From contig NC_081414.1 in NCBI RefSeq assembly GCF_030272615.1, positions 341,732,717 to 341,796,716 on the forward strand: DNA of 64,000 nucleotides, read 5' to 3'. The notes under the pieces were generated by a model. That model was given only the letters and a program-made list of their open reading frames with translations. It had not been told where the DNA came from and did no database searches. The stretch comes from Cryptomeria japonica (Eukaryota; Streptophyta; Pinopsida; Cupressales; Cupressaceae). Of this stretch, positions 47,106 to 57,699 are shown in pieces. Position numbers and translations under genes: made by a program. Position 1 is the stretch's first letter. Each line of letters begins with the position of its first letter.

Positions 47106-48364
47106 TGTAGACACCTAAAAATGTCTCATTGATCATGTACTAATTATTCTTCTAATTAGTTAAATAATTCTTTAATTATTCAATTAATTTAATTAATCTT
47201 ATTCTTCTATGTCATATTTCCTCACCATCTTACTAATTATTCTATTTCTTATTCTTTCATCATTTAATCATATTAACCATTTTCTAAATATTAATTAAAT
47301 ATTAGTTATTTAATTGATTCTGATCAATTTCCCAATTTAAATAATCTTTATTATTTAAATAAATAAATTTTCTATTTTCAATTTCTATCTCTAATCAACT
47401 AATCATTCAACTCTCTTCTAAATATTAATTAAATATTTATTATTTAATTAATTATGATTTAATCCTTTAATTTAAATAATTTTTATTATTTAATTAAATT
47501 CAATTTCTAAATAATTAAATAGTTTCTTTAAATTATTTAATAACTAATTAATTCTTCCAATTCCAAATCCCCAAATTCTAATTTCATTTAATTTCATATT
47601 CTTCTGATTTCTTCCAAATTCAATTACATGTGCATGATTTCAAAAACCAAATTGAAAATCAAAGTCAAGTACTAAATATATTCAAATACTAAATTAAATA
47701 AATTCAATTATTTGAATAAATATCATGCAAAGATTAAATTGAAAATCTAAATCTAAATGCAAGCACATGCTAAATTAATTAATTCAATCAATTAATTAAT
47801 TACATCATTATCTCTCCAGTCTCTATTTCCATCTTTTAGTTAGCTTTTTCTAAATTAAGCTTTCTTTGTCGTCCTCTTTATTTCCTCCAATCATTCTTTT
47901 TCTTCCTTTAGTTAACTCTTTCATCAATTAGTTGACTCAATTAATCTATTCAATCTATTGAGTTTCACTCCTACAATCAGCAGTTCAACTATCAATTTTC
48001 ATGTGAGCTCACCTGAGTTCCACCTCTTGATCAATTTGTTCCACCTTTCAATCAATCCTCTCCAATATTCTATAAATTGAGCATTCAATCTCCATTTTCA
48101 ACAATCACGAATTTTGAATCTTTGTGTCACTTGCAAGTTACCAGTGCAATATCTGAGAGCCATCATACCACAAAGAAGAGAAGAACAATGGAAGCAATAT
48201 GTGATCTTGGAATAGGGAGTTTTATTGAATGGTTTTAATTTCTATTTGCTTGATTGTATTATTTCATTGTTAGTTTGTTAGAATTCTTTCATTAGATAGG
48301 GATTCATGATTTCCCTTTGTTTCTAATTGATATATTTTGAATAAGATGAATTTTACAGGCAACA
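47106..48364 (+). repeat. 5' LTR of Tat element (1,259 bp)
   Basis: TGTAGACACCTAAAAATG to ACAGGCAACA. It is very AT-rich in its first 700 bp (AATTAATTTAATTAA-like words). A TATAAATT box lies at 48071-48078. The start contains a small inverted repeat AGACA/TGTCT. Confidence 0.93.
48071..48078 (+). promoter_or_regulatory. TATA box of Tat LTR
   Basis: CTATAAATTGAGC is conserved in both LTRs (second copy at 62309-62316), about 290 bp before the LTR end, a fitting place for U3/R. Confidence 0.6.
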
Positions 48365-48387
48365 TTTTGGTGAACCTAACGTGAAAC
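48365..48387 (+). other. Primer-binding-site region of Tat element
   Basis: TTTTGGTGAACCTAACGTG directly follows the LTR. The TGGTGAACC-type sequence sits where the tRNA primer should anneal; the tRNA was not identified. Confidence 0.6.
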
Positions 48388-48480
48388 AACAACTAATTCC
48401 TTTTTCTATGATTTTTGCAGATTGTACGGATTTTTTATTTCTTTTTGCAGGTTGCATGAATTTTGAGAAAATATTTTCAA

Positions 48481-48634
48481 TCACGCAGTCGCGCTTACAT
48501 CGTCATGCAATCGTATAGATAGAATCACGCATTCGACCCTTCAGGGTCACGCATTCGTTCTGATAGGGTCACGCAATCACCCTATCCAGATCATGCAATC
48601 GCCCTTTCTGGTTCACGCATTTGCATGAAGCTTT
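48481..48634 (+). repeat. Array A: seven 22-bp units, TCACGCATTCG core
   Basis: Units start at 48481, 48503, 48525, 48547, 48569, 48591 and 48613, with an exact 22-bp period. The first 11 bases are conserved (TCAYGCAWTCG); the other 11 vary, with CTNTNAGGG-like sequence in several. The period is not a multiple of three, so it is not coding. It lies in the leader between primer site and gag. Confidence 0.93.
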
Positions 48635-48741
48635 GTTGTTTAATCTTTTCTTTCGTCTGCTATTTTCTATTTAATTCTACCTCAAACTGGGTTAATCTGG
48701 GATCAAATTGCTTTTATTTTATGATTTGATTATAATAGTTT

Positions 48742-48996
48742 ATGGCAAGAAAAGTTCAGTTCAAGATTTTAGGTGCAAGAAGGACAAAACAAGAAAGGAG
48801 AGAAGCCAAATGCTATCAAAAGGTCCTCCAGGCCGAAAAATTAATACAGGATTCGGAAGAACAACTGGCCTTTGATAGATATAATAGCTTAGTTCTTTCT
48901 TATCAAGTTAAATATGATCTCATCAATATTGAATGGATGATGAGGGATTTGGCTAGGGCTTCACAATTGGTTGTGCAGATTCCTGATCGGGTTTAG
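48742..48996 (+). CDS. Small leader ORF (84 codons), function unknown
   Basis: MARKVQFKILGARRTKQERR starts at 48742 and ends ...VVQIPDRV. The protein is basic at the N-terminus, then charged and probably helical (KVLQAEKLIQDSEEQLAF). It lies between the two 22-bp arrays, about 2 kb upstream of the gag frame, in the element's long leader. No domain is recognised. It could be an accessory protein or an upstream ORF, or chance in AT-rich DNA. The composition (K, R, E, Q rich with few Ile/Tyr runs) differs from random frames nearby, which is the only hint that it is real. Confidence 0.4.
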   Translation: MARKVQFKILGARRTKQERREAKCYQKVLQAEKLIQDSEEQLAFDRYNSLVLSYQVKYDLINIEWMMRDLARASQLVVQIPDRV

Positions 48997-49046
48997 TTTT
49001 CTTTTATTTTTTTTAAATCTTTTATTTATTTTTTGTCTGCCTTCTG

Positions 49047-49200
49047 TCACACAATCGACCTATTAGTGCTATGCAATCGACTAGATATCATCATGCATTC
49101 AGTCTATCAGGTTTACGCATCCCCTCTGTTAGGTTCACGCATTCGATTTGTAAGTATCACGCATTCGCACATGTATGATTACGCATTCGATTCTATCAAA
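49047..49200 (+). repeat. Array B: seven 22-bp units, same core as array A
   Basis: Units start at 49047, 49069, 49091, 49113, 49135, 49157 and 49179, again exactly 22 bp apart and exactly seven. The core is TCACGCATTCG with variants TTACGCATTCG and TCATGCATTCA. Array B starts 566 bp after array A. A T-rich stretch precedes both arrays, and ATGGCA follows both after a spacer. Confidence 0.93.
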
Positions 49201-49295
49201 TTTTGAGTTTTTGTTTTTTGTTAGTTTGATTTTGCTACTAATCTTCTATTTACAGCCTATGGCAGATTTATAGAAGGATTAGATTAGTATTTTTG

Positions 49296-49560
49296 CATGC
49301 ATCACCTCACACTTCATTTTTTGGTGCTTAAAATCAACAATAGTTAAAATGGTCATGCATGGATAATCTCACACTTCATTGTTGGTGCTTAAAATGAATA
49401 TGGGATAAAATTGACATGCATGTATCTCACACTTGGTTTTTGGTGCTTAAAATCAACAAATGGTTAAAATTGACATGTATGCCTTCATCTTTCGATTTGG
49501 TGTTTAAAATGGACATGCACATGCATATCTAACACCTAAATTTGGGCTATAAAATGAACG
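49296..49560 (+). repeat. About 60-bp tandem repeat in Tat leader
   Basis: CATGCAT starts at 49296, 49354, 49415 and 49474 (CATGTAT), and 49514. The shared body is CTCACACTTCATTTTTGGTG, then CTTAAAATCAACAA and GTTAAAATTGA. Three good copies and two degraded ones. Confidence 0.85.
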
Positions 49561-50364
49561 TGAATCAGGCTGCATTAGATTAAATCATTTGTCTTTTTCT
49601 TAAAGTAAAGAATTTTTATTGTGTCTGGGGTGGACCTACTGTTGCACTAACTGACTTTCCACCCGCCTTCAGGGTCTTGGGAGAAAGAAGGAAGGTGACA
49701 ATGACATCCAATTTTCTTTTATTCTACATAGTGAGGGGTATCTTTGACTGGGGATTTCATCACCCCACAGAGGTACTTTGAATTGGGATGCATTGGGGAT
49801 ATCATCTCTCCCAATGTACTCTCGAGCAGGTTTTTCAAGCCGCTATATAAATATACTGGTCAGGCGGCTAGAGTGTTGAGTGAATTCGACGTATGTGGGG
49901 GCCTTCCCTGCACCGATAAGCTCAATTAAAGTCTTAAGTGGCTTGCTCTGAGAATCAATCGTTGGATCGAGACCCCTTGAAACCTAATACTAAGAACTAT
50001 TTAGTTGCCAAAAATCCTACATTCGGTGGTTCCGAGAGTGCGGATCGTACCCCATAGATACCCTTCATGTACCTTACACTATGATACAGAAATCCCTCAG
50101 CTATAAGATCCTTGGATCTTTGGGGTAAGAGAGACTAGCATGCTCAAGAAGTGTGTGCCGTGGAGTAGAGCCAATGTTGCCAGACTCTCTATCTGTTCAT
50201 TTTGTCTTGGTATTTCGTAAGGGCCTCACTGAATGGTGTCCACTTTCCAGCCTAAGATTGTATTTTGTGCTTTTTTATGTATCGTTGTGATAGACCAGTA
50301 TTGAGTCAGTCCTTTGGGCTATTTCAGGCCCTATCCCACATATCTCTGAATTTTCCAAGATTGT
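49561..50364 (+). other. Tat leader, no clear gene
   Basis: More GC-rich than the surroundings. A 61-codon frame at 49744-49929 (MTGDFITPQRYFELG) is open but unrecognised. Nothing repeated was noticed. Confidence 0.35.
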
Positions 50365-50518
50365 ATGAAAATTGAGTCAGTCAGCTATACGTACCTACCA
50401 ACAATTGTTCTCAGATTTGGAAAACTACAAAACATTGTCCCACACACGAAGTTACAGAAAACAAAGTCCATTTTGAAATCAAAACTCAAAAGTCCTTATA
50501 TACTTGTGACCTTAGTAA

Positions 50519-50690
50519 GTCTTTTGCATAGTCCCAATTACATCCTCATTATCGTCCTAAGTCTTTTTCATAGTCCCAATTACGTCCTCATTATCATCCA
50601 TAGTCTTTTGCATAGTCCCACTTACTTCGTCATTATCGTCCCCAGTCTTTTGCATTATCATTCATTATTTAGTTACATAGTCCTACATTA
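50519..50690 (+). repeat. 42-bp tandem repeat, four units
   Basis: GTCTTTTGCATAGTCCCA-type starts at 50519, 50561, 50603 and 50645, a strict 42-bp period (14 codons). The long hydrophobic frame at 50365-50727 is a by-product of this periodicity. Confidence 0.85.
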
Positions 50691-50799
50691 TCATATACGT
50701 CTTCATCTAGACCTCATATATGTCTAAGTCCACTGTCAGTTATAGGTTCATAGCATGTGCCTTCATAGGTCTCCCAGGTGATGGTTTGCTCCCCTTCGA

Positions 50800-52623
50800 G
50801 CAACCTAATCTATTTCCAAACGGCGGTCAATGAGAAATCATTGATGGTCTAGCTAACTTAGCTTGGGATTTAAGAAGAAGCACACCTCAATATATAGAAG
50901 TCATACACGAGATAAACATTGAGTCTAGGATTTCCCATATAATTGATAGAGAGATTGAGGCTGAACAACTTCATCAACAAATGGAAAGACTTGCATTAGA
51001 GAAATCTAAAAATACTCAAAAGGTCTCACATCAAAATCCTCAATAGAGAGTCTAGTATAGCCTTGCATATTTCATATTTGCAAGATACAGTCTAGTGTTA
51101 GGTCATTGTCTTGCATAGAACCACCCTCATATAAGAAATTTTAGATGCCCGTCACAAGGTCACAGAAATCAAAAAGAATAATGGAGCTGAACAACACATA
51201 GTCTGTAAACCCTACTTGGAACATGGACATGACAATAGGTCAACACTCAGGTACACAGACAATGTCCACCCTAAACGAATTACAATAGCATTTGACAAAA
51301 GAAGAAATTGAGTCTACGCAACAAGACCCACATGTCCTCATGATCCTAGATGCACTTATACATAGTGATAGGGACAAGTATCTTTCGTTGTTAATACAAA
51401 ATGGGGCAAAACTACCTGAGGATTTGGATGTCACAAATATTTTACCACCAAGAAAAACATTAGTTCAAGACAACACTCAAACACCACCCATGACACAAAT
51501 ACAAGCAACGACTTCTAGTTTTCCTCAAAATGTACCTCTCCAAACAAATGTCAACACAAATACAAGCTTACAAATGAGTATGTCATCTTTGGCGATCAAT
51601 ACTAATATACCAACACAGAGCATACCAATAACATCAAGTGTCTTAGCACCTATTCAAACACAAACAACAAATGCTACCCAACCTCTAGCTTCATATCCTA
51701 TGGGGTCAACATATACTCATCAAAATGCAAATCTAAGTCTTGCCAACATGACAAGTACAACTCAACCAAACATGGGTCCGCATATCAACTATTTCACAGT
51801 ACCTAGTGGAACACACAACACACAAAGTTATAATCTTGGTACCTTCCAACAACCTCCTAGTTATGCAACCATGAATCCATTTGTGGGACATATACAAACA
51901 CAAGGTCTACCTTTAACACAAACAAATGTTCTGACACAACAAATACAAAATTTGCAACAACAAATGACAACCATGCAAACTGGTAACGACAAGAAAAGCT
52001 ACACAATGCAGGATTTACGTCCTTATCCATTTGATCACACATTATACATGCCGCCTTTCCCACAACATTTTGAAACACCCAAATTTGATAGATATCGAGG
52101 GAAGGGTGATCCTAGAGATCATATCAGAGAATTTTTTATGGCATGTATAGAAGTCGCCTCAGAAGACACTTATCTAATGAGACTGTTTCCTAAAAGTCTG
52201 GGAGGTCCGGCTTTAGAGTGGTTTTCACATTTACCACCAACTATCACATCATGGGGAAAATTAGCTAAACAATTTATTGCAAACTTCTCGCACAACATAG
52301 ACACCCCGGTTACCTTGATGGACTTGTGTGCAGCTAAACAATATGAGAATAAGACATTTGCATCCTTCATACAATGATGGATGGATCTCTATAGGAGATG
52401 CAAAACAATTATCCAAGAAATAGAACAAGTGGACATGTTCACAGAAAACTTGATTCCCAAGATGAAATATCTGATACAAATGAATTGTTTAACCACATTC
52501 AAACAAATCACTAAAAAAGCTCTCAAATCTAAAAAGGGACTAGTAGAACAAGGTCTTATTAAGTATGGAAACACCAACAACAATGACAAATCTAAGTTTT
52601 GGTCAAAAATATGTGACCAATGA
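50800..52623 (+). pseudogene. Tat gag (N-terminal part and core)
   Basis: Open text LAWDLRRSTPQYIEVIHEI and IIDREIEAEQLHQQMERLAL at about 50858-51047 looks like an N-terminal helical piece. The main frame runs from MTKEEIESTQQDPHVLMI (51292), through a long Thr/Gln/Asn-rich linker (about 51470-52000), into the gag core: PFPQHFETPKFDRYRGKGDP, HIREFFMACIEVA, YLMRLFPKSLGGPALEWF and SHLPPTITSWGKLAKQF. A TGA at 52375 replaces what is probably an Arg codon (FIQ-stop-WMDLYRRC), after which the same frame continues to 52623. Gag builds the particle. The core motif set is that of the Tat/Ogre group. Confidence 0.88.
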
Positions 52624-52745
52624 TGGTATTGTACGCCGGAACGATAAACAAAACTCAACCCACGTTATCTTTGGGAGCAAGTTAGTCATCTAATCCACAT
52701 ATAGGGAATAACACAACATCAACAAATGTAAATGCTACACAAAAT

Positions 52746-53666
52746 ATGAACACAAGATACCCCAGGGTAAATGCTTCAAGGAGAAATTATACACCCCTAG
52801 GAGAACCTATTGAGTCGGCACTCAAAAAGTTAATACAAAAAAACATGATCACTTTCCCTGAAGTAAGAGTGTATGAACCAGGTTCTTTCAAACCCACATG
52901 GTGGAATGATAATGATTTCTATGATTATCATCAGACTAAAGGTCACAGAACAACCAGTTGCTATAAATTGAAAAACTTGGTCCAAGATATGATAGACCAA
53001 GGAGACATCACAATTGATACTGATAAAACTTCAGCAAACACAAATCATACGATTTTTAAGGATTCTTTTGTTAAGCATGACAAAGGGAAAGCTGCCACAT
53101 CAGGTACCCAAGACAATACAACTAATTACACAAAGGTCTCATATGACTACACTATTCATGCCATTAGCTCAGGACACATAGCAAATAATGATTCACAAGA
53201 AACACTTGATCAAGATGAGCAAAACCAAGATACTCACACGGATGATTACCAAATTTGCATGATATCAGAGGCACCAAAGTACGATGATGATAGAAATCTT
53301 TGTCTCAGAGACTGGGGGCATGATCAACCATCTCACTCAAGTTGGTTTGAAGATGAACTCTTAGAACATATCATGGATGTCAAACATACACTTAAAGACT
53401 ATGAAGAAGGATTTAACATAAATCTTGATATGACAGCTTATGATACAGACAAGTCTTGTAAGTCAAATGATATAGTCACTACAATCACCATTACCCCTAG
53501 GGACAAAGACTGTGCAGTTGTTACTCGTAGATCAAAGATAACTTTACAAGGGATACCACCAAATCATCCACCAGCAGTAGGGACTTACAATGTTGTTGAA
53601 CAACTTAAGAAAACTTCAGCACAAATATCACTATTCAAACTTTTGTGTATTTCACCCACTCACTGA
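52746..53666 (+). CDS. Tat gag C-terminal region with His/Cys finger (306 codons open)
   Basis: After a frame change between 52623 and 52746, MNTRYPRVNASRRNY opens a frame to 53666. Near 52919 it has YDYHQTKGHRTTSCYKLKNL, a H-x3-GH-x4-C finger that in Tat gag takes the place of a standard CCHC knuckle (similar to FCKYHQIHGHSTNEC near 25310). Then come Asp/Asn-rich spacers and ITLQGIPPNHPPAVGTYNVV at the C-terminus, leading to protease. It is part of a gag-pol polyprotein, so the first Met is arbitrary. The stop at 53664 separates it from the protease block in the same frame. Confidence 0.75.
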   Translation: MNTRYPRVNASRRNYTPLGEPIESALKKLIQKNMITFPEVRVYEPGSFKPTWWNDNDFYDYHQTKGHRTTSCYKLKNLVQDMIDQGDITIDTDKTSANTNHTIFKDSFVKHDKGKAATSGTQDNTTNYTKVSYDYTIHAISSGHIANNDSQETLDQDEQNQDTHTDDYQICMISEAPKYDDDRNLCLRDWGHDQPSHSSWFEDELLEHIMDVKHTLKDYEEGFNINLDMTAYDTDKSCKSNDIVTTITITPRDKDCAVVTRRSKITLQGIPPNHPPAVGTYNVVEQLKKTSAQISLFKLLCISPTH

Positions 53667-53699
53667 ACCATACTAGATAAAGAACTTCAAGATTCAGTA

Positions 53700-54242
53700 G
53701 TGGACATGGATATAAATGAAAATGCCTTCCAATATATGGTAGGAAATTTGACACAAGGCACATATATTGCATTCACAGAACAAGATATTTCTTGTGATAG
53801 AATGCTTCATAATGACCCACTACATCTAGAAGCGTACATTCATAAGAGAAGAATAAGAAGAGTATTCATAGATGGAGGAGCTGGCCTGAACATTTGTACC
53901 TTAAAACTAGTTAAGGCACTAGGATATTCTAAACTTCACATTGACTCTTCCATGAAGATAAACATAAAGGCATACGATGATGAAGAACGTCCATCAAAAG
54001 GCACCGTAACATTACTAGTACAAGTGGGACCCATAACAACAAAGATTACTTTTCAAGTCTTGGACAAAGAACTAAGGTACAACATGTTATTGGGTTGCCC
54101 ATGGATCCATACCATGCAAGCTGTACCATCCACATTTCATCAGTGTGTCAAATTCCCATACAATGGTATTGAAATCACCATAAGGGGTGATCCAAACCCC
54201 TTTCAACATTGCAATCACTTGAAAGAAGGTGTGGATAATTAG
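53700..54242 (+). CDS. Tat aspartic protease block
   Basis: In the same frame as the preceding gag part. The active-site region is RRVFIDGGAGLNICTLKLVK (about 53857-53916), where Tat-type proteases have DGG or DGA instead of the usual DSG/DTG. Downstream are VLVQVGPITTKITFQVLD-like strands and MLLGCPWIHTMQAVPSTFHQ, the conserved LLG-PW-H end of this family. It would cut the polyprotein. The block is uninterrupted for 180 codons. Confidence 0.87.
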   Translation: MDMDINENAFQYMVGNLTQGTYIAFTEQDISCDRMLHNDPLHLEAYIHKRRIRRVFIDGGAGLNICTLKLVKALGYSKLHIDSSMKINIKAYDDEERPSKGTVTLLVQVGPITTKITFQVLDKELRYNMLLGCPWIHTMQAVPSTFHQCVKFPYNGIEITIRGDPNPFQHCNHLKEGVDN

Positions 54243-55600
54243 GTACCTATCAATCAGGTAGCACCTCTCACTACACAACTGGAGGCATTAAAGATCACAG
54301 AAACAAAACAGGACATGCCTACAACATCCTCCTTACAGATAAAAGATATGGGTTGTGGAGAGTATTCTATTGCAAATACTTTGAGTGGGAAACAATTGTC
54401 TCTCTCTCCTAAGTCTTTTGGGAAACCCCATAATATAATATAGAAACAAGACAAAGGAAAAGAAATTGTTCGATACATAGACTCATGCTCTTTCATTAGA
54501 TGGGGTGACTTACAAGATGAATCCCTGAATGAAGATATTAATCATTGGATATATAGAGAACAAGATCATATGACAATACCCAAAATACACACAGATCAGT
54601 ATGGCAATGGATTCAAAATACTCCAAAGACATGGATATGATGGTACCACAGGCTTGGGGTTACATAAACAAGGAAGACTAGAACCTATTGTTCCTAATGA
54701 TAATCCAAGGAATCAAGGACTGAGATATAAACATGTACAACATATCACAGAAGCAAGACAACGTACCCTTGATATACTACATCGACCAAGCAAACCATCA
54801 GACTACATATCACAAAGGGATTTGTCTACGCGGGCACTTCCATCTTCATCGCAGACAAGTAATCAGGTACCCACATCACCTAGTGCAAAATCAAATGGAG
54901 AAGGCATGAAACAACTATTGCAATAACCTACCACTGAGTTACAAAATAATGCACTTATGGACACAACAATGCAAGCTAATGTAGCAATAGATGTAGGTTT
55001 ACCACCACCACCTAAATCTCATCCATGGTTGTTGTCACTAATTCTACCACAAGAAACTACTCTGGCTGAACCAAACAAAATAGATGAAGAAAGACTGCAA
55101 AGACTTATACCAGGCTTAAGAAGGGTAACTAATGTACAAAGAAGACCAACCAATCTTCACCAAAATCAGAGACAAGAACAAGAAGAAATAAGTGATGATA
55201 GCTCACACGATGAAACATATATGGAAAGTGAGACAGACTCTCATGACTATGAATTCTTATCTCTTCATGTTTCTACCCACCAGAAAGTGTAATATCAAGG
55301 TACCAAATAAAGATTATAGAGGATAAACATACACAAGATCATTCAAACAACCAAGTCTTCATGTTATCAAAGTCTACTAAAAAAGGGAGTAATGACTTAC
55401 CCCTCGTACATTCACACTTGATTGATTGGGGGCAAGAAGGAAAACCAACACTAGACTGGTTTGAAAATGACGAAGCAATTTCAAAATTTCTCAGAGTCAG
55501 AGAGGGATTCCCACAAGGAGATCACAAAGCAGGGTTTGTTGTAGACCTAAATAGAGTTCAACATACTTCAGAGAAGAAAGCGCTTCTACACTAGAAGATA
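54243..55600 (+). pseudogene. Protease-RT linker with a G-patch-like domain
   Basis: Continuing the same frame after a stop at 54240, the block at 54570-54926 contains NGFKILQRHGYDGTTGLGLH, then GRLEPIVPNDNPRNQGLRY. Gly and aromatic spacing (G-x-K-x-L-x-x-x-G-Y, then G-L-G) fit the G-patch pattern, an RNA-binding and helicase-partner motif also found next to protease in betaretroviruses. The rest (54957-55292; 55361-55594) is Pro- and acid-rich with the frame changing near 55300. The function in this element is not known to me. Confidence 0.65.
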
Positions 55601-55668
55601 AGGAACAAACCACCCATAATGGCAAAAGTGACTTGGGTAATCTCCCCATGGAATGAGAAAGTTCAACA

Positions 55669-57110
55669 TTGCTCATAGAGGAAACAAAAGAAGTAAACAT
55701 AGCAGAAGGGGAAGGTGTACATAACATCCATCTGGCAAAATCACTAAGAAAAGAAGAAAAAGACAGATTCATTCATTTCTTCAAACAACGACCTATCAAC
55801 TTTGCTTGGTCCTATTCAGATATACCAGACTTAGACCTTGAATTAGTACTACATCATTTACCTCTAATACCAAGAGTCAAACCTTACAAGCAAAAATTGA
55901 GAAAAATGCATCCAAGTATTGCATTATTGGTTAAGATAGAACTGCAAAAGTTGCTGGATGTAGGCTTCATAAGACCTATTGATGACACAGAATGGATATC
56001 CAACCTGGTACCTGTGACTAAGCCCAAAGGAGGAATAAGAATATGTACAGATTTTTGGGATCTAAATAAATCTTGTCCTAAGGATGACTTCTCGTTGCCT
56101 AATATTGATACGATAGTTGACCTAACAGTTGGAAAAGAAATGCTATCCTTAATGGATGGTTTCTCGGGATATAACTAGATTAAAATTACACCAGAAGATC
56201 AACATAAAACAACCTTTACATGCTCGTGGGGAATATATTGCTGGAATGTGATGCCATTTGGTCTTAAAAACGCCGGAGCAACATACCAAAGAGCCATGAC
56301 AACATTGTTTCATGACATGATCCACAACATAATGGAAGATTATGTGGATGACATATTGGCCAAATCACAAACAAGAGAAAGCCACCTCATGATCCTTGCA
56401 CAAATATTTTATTGGTTGGAGAAATATAATGTCAGATTAAACCCGAAGAAGTGTGTGTTCGGTGTGACAGTAGGAAAACTGTTAGGGTTCATAGTGTCAA
56501 ACAAAGGAATCGAAGTAGACCCTACCAAGGTCAAAGCAATCATTAATATGCCACCTCTGTCAACACTTAAACAATTCAAAGGGTTACAAGGAAGACTGCA
56601 ATCCATAAGGAGATTCATAGCACAGTTGGCAGATAAGTGCCACCCATTCCAGCATTTACTTAGGAAAGGAGTTACTTTTAAATGGACAGATCAATGCCAA
56701 GAAGCCTTCTAGGCTTTGAAAGATTATCTTGTAAACACACTAGTGTTAGTATCACCTACTCCATGAAGACCTCTATTGCTATACATATCAGCAACAAACT
56801 CAGCTCTAGGAGCTTTGCTGGCACAACATGATGACAAAGGAAAAGAGCGAGCTATTTATTATATAAGTAGGACTCTGATTGGCTATGAGCTTAATTATAC
56901 CCCTATAGAGAAAGCATGCTTGGCAATAATCTTTGCATCCCAAAAGCTCAGGCATTACATGCTAAGTCATAAGGTACAACTCATTGCACGCTTTGATCCA
57001 CTCAAGTACCTATTGAGCAGAGCAATATTGACAGGGTGATTGGCTAAGTGGGTTATGATCCTGAGTGAGTTCGACATAGAGTACATAGACATAAAAGATA
57101 TTAAAGGACA
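55669..57110 (+). pseudogene. Tat reverse transcriptase and first RNase H
   Basis: LIEETKEVNIAEGEGVHNIH leads into RVKPYKQKLRKMHPSIALLV, FIRPIDDTEWISNLVPVTKP, GGIRICTDFWDLNKSCPKDD (catalytic Asp context), LMDGFSGYN followed by a stop at 56176, MPFGLKNAGATYQRAM and YVDDILAKS (catalytic pair, intact, at about 56341). The connection and RNase H follow: GALLAQHDDKGKERAIYYIS, ELNYTPIEKACLAIIFASQK and LAKWVMILSEFDIEYI. Stops at 56176, 56710, 56764 and 57037 occur without frameshift; several restore Gln, Gly or Arg by a single transition or transversion. RT copies RNA to cDNA in the particle. Confidence 0.92.
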
Positions 57111-57600
57111 AATCATAGTAGATCAGTTAGCAGAGGCTCCTTTACAAGACAGTCATCCATTACTCATAGACTTTCCAGACGAATCAGTATTTACATTGAC
57201 AGCATCCCTAATGTGGAAATTATACTTTGATGGGTCATATACAAGTCATGGGTCTAGAGCAGGGATTCTATACCTAAATCATTTAGGATAAATTTTCCAT
57301 GCACAAACAATGTAGTTGAATATGAAGCTCTCCTCATAGGACTTCGTACAACTATACAATAGAGAATACAAGAATTACAGGTCTATGGTGATTCATAGTT
57401 GATTGTAAACTAGGTCAATGATGACTACAATACAAAGGATGACAAACTCATGCCTTATAAGAATCTAGTGGAAGATTACAAAGAGAACTTTAGCAAAATC
57501 ACCTTTGAACAAATTCCAAGGATACAAAACAAGGCAGCAGATGCAATGGCTACCATAGGATCTCTGATTAATATGCCTACTAATGAAACTTAATATGAGT
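57111..57600 (+). pseudogene. Second, archaeal-type RNase H of Tat element
   Basis: LMWKLYFDGSYTSHGSRAG (57211-57267) gives the first Asp in FDGS. A stop and a frame change near 57290 follow. In the other frame TNNVVEYEALLIGLRT gives Glu, VYGDSQLIVN-like text gives Asp (the W/L codon near 57402 is a stop) and NKAADAMATIGSLINMP gives the last Asp. An additional RNase H of archaeal type between the first RNase H and integrase is the established hallmark of the Tat clade. Confidence 0.8.
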
Positions 57601-57699
57601 TTATCATAGAATAGTTGATGTTACCAACTTATGAGACTCCTTCAACGGAACATGTGTGTACAATTGTAGGTCCATAATCACCTTGGTACAATGAAATAT

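Noticed and set aside
48481-49200. CRISPR-like array of 22-bp periodic repeats
   Set aside because: Units abut with no separate spacers of normal length, the setting is a plant retrotransposon leader and no cas gene exists.
49561-50364. Possible organelle or rRNA insertion (higher GC stretch)
   Set aside because: No recognisable organelle gene or rRNA segment on reading either strand.
50365-50727. 120-codon hydrophobic repeat protein
   Set aside because: Produced by the 42-bp tandem repeat, whose period is a multiple of three; sits in an untranslated leader.
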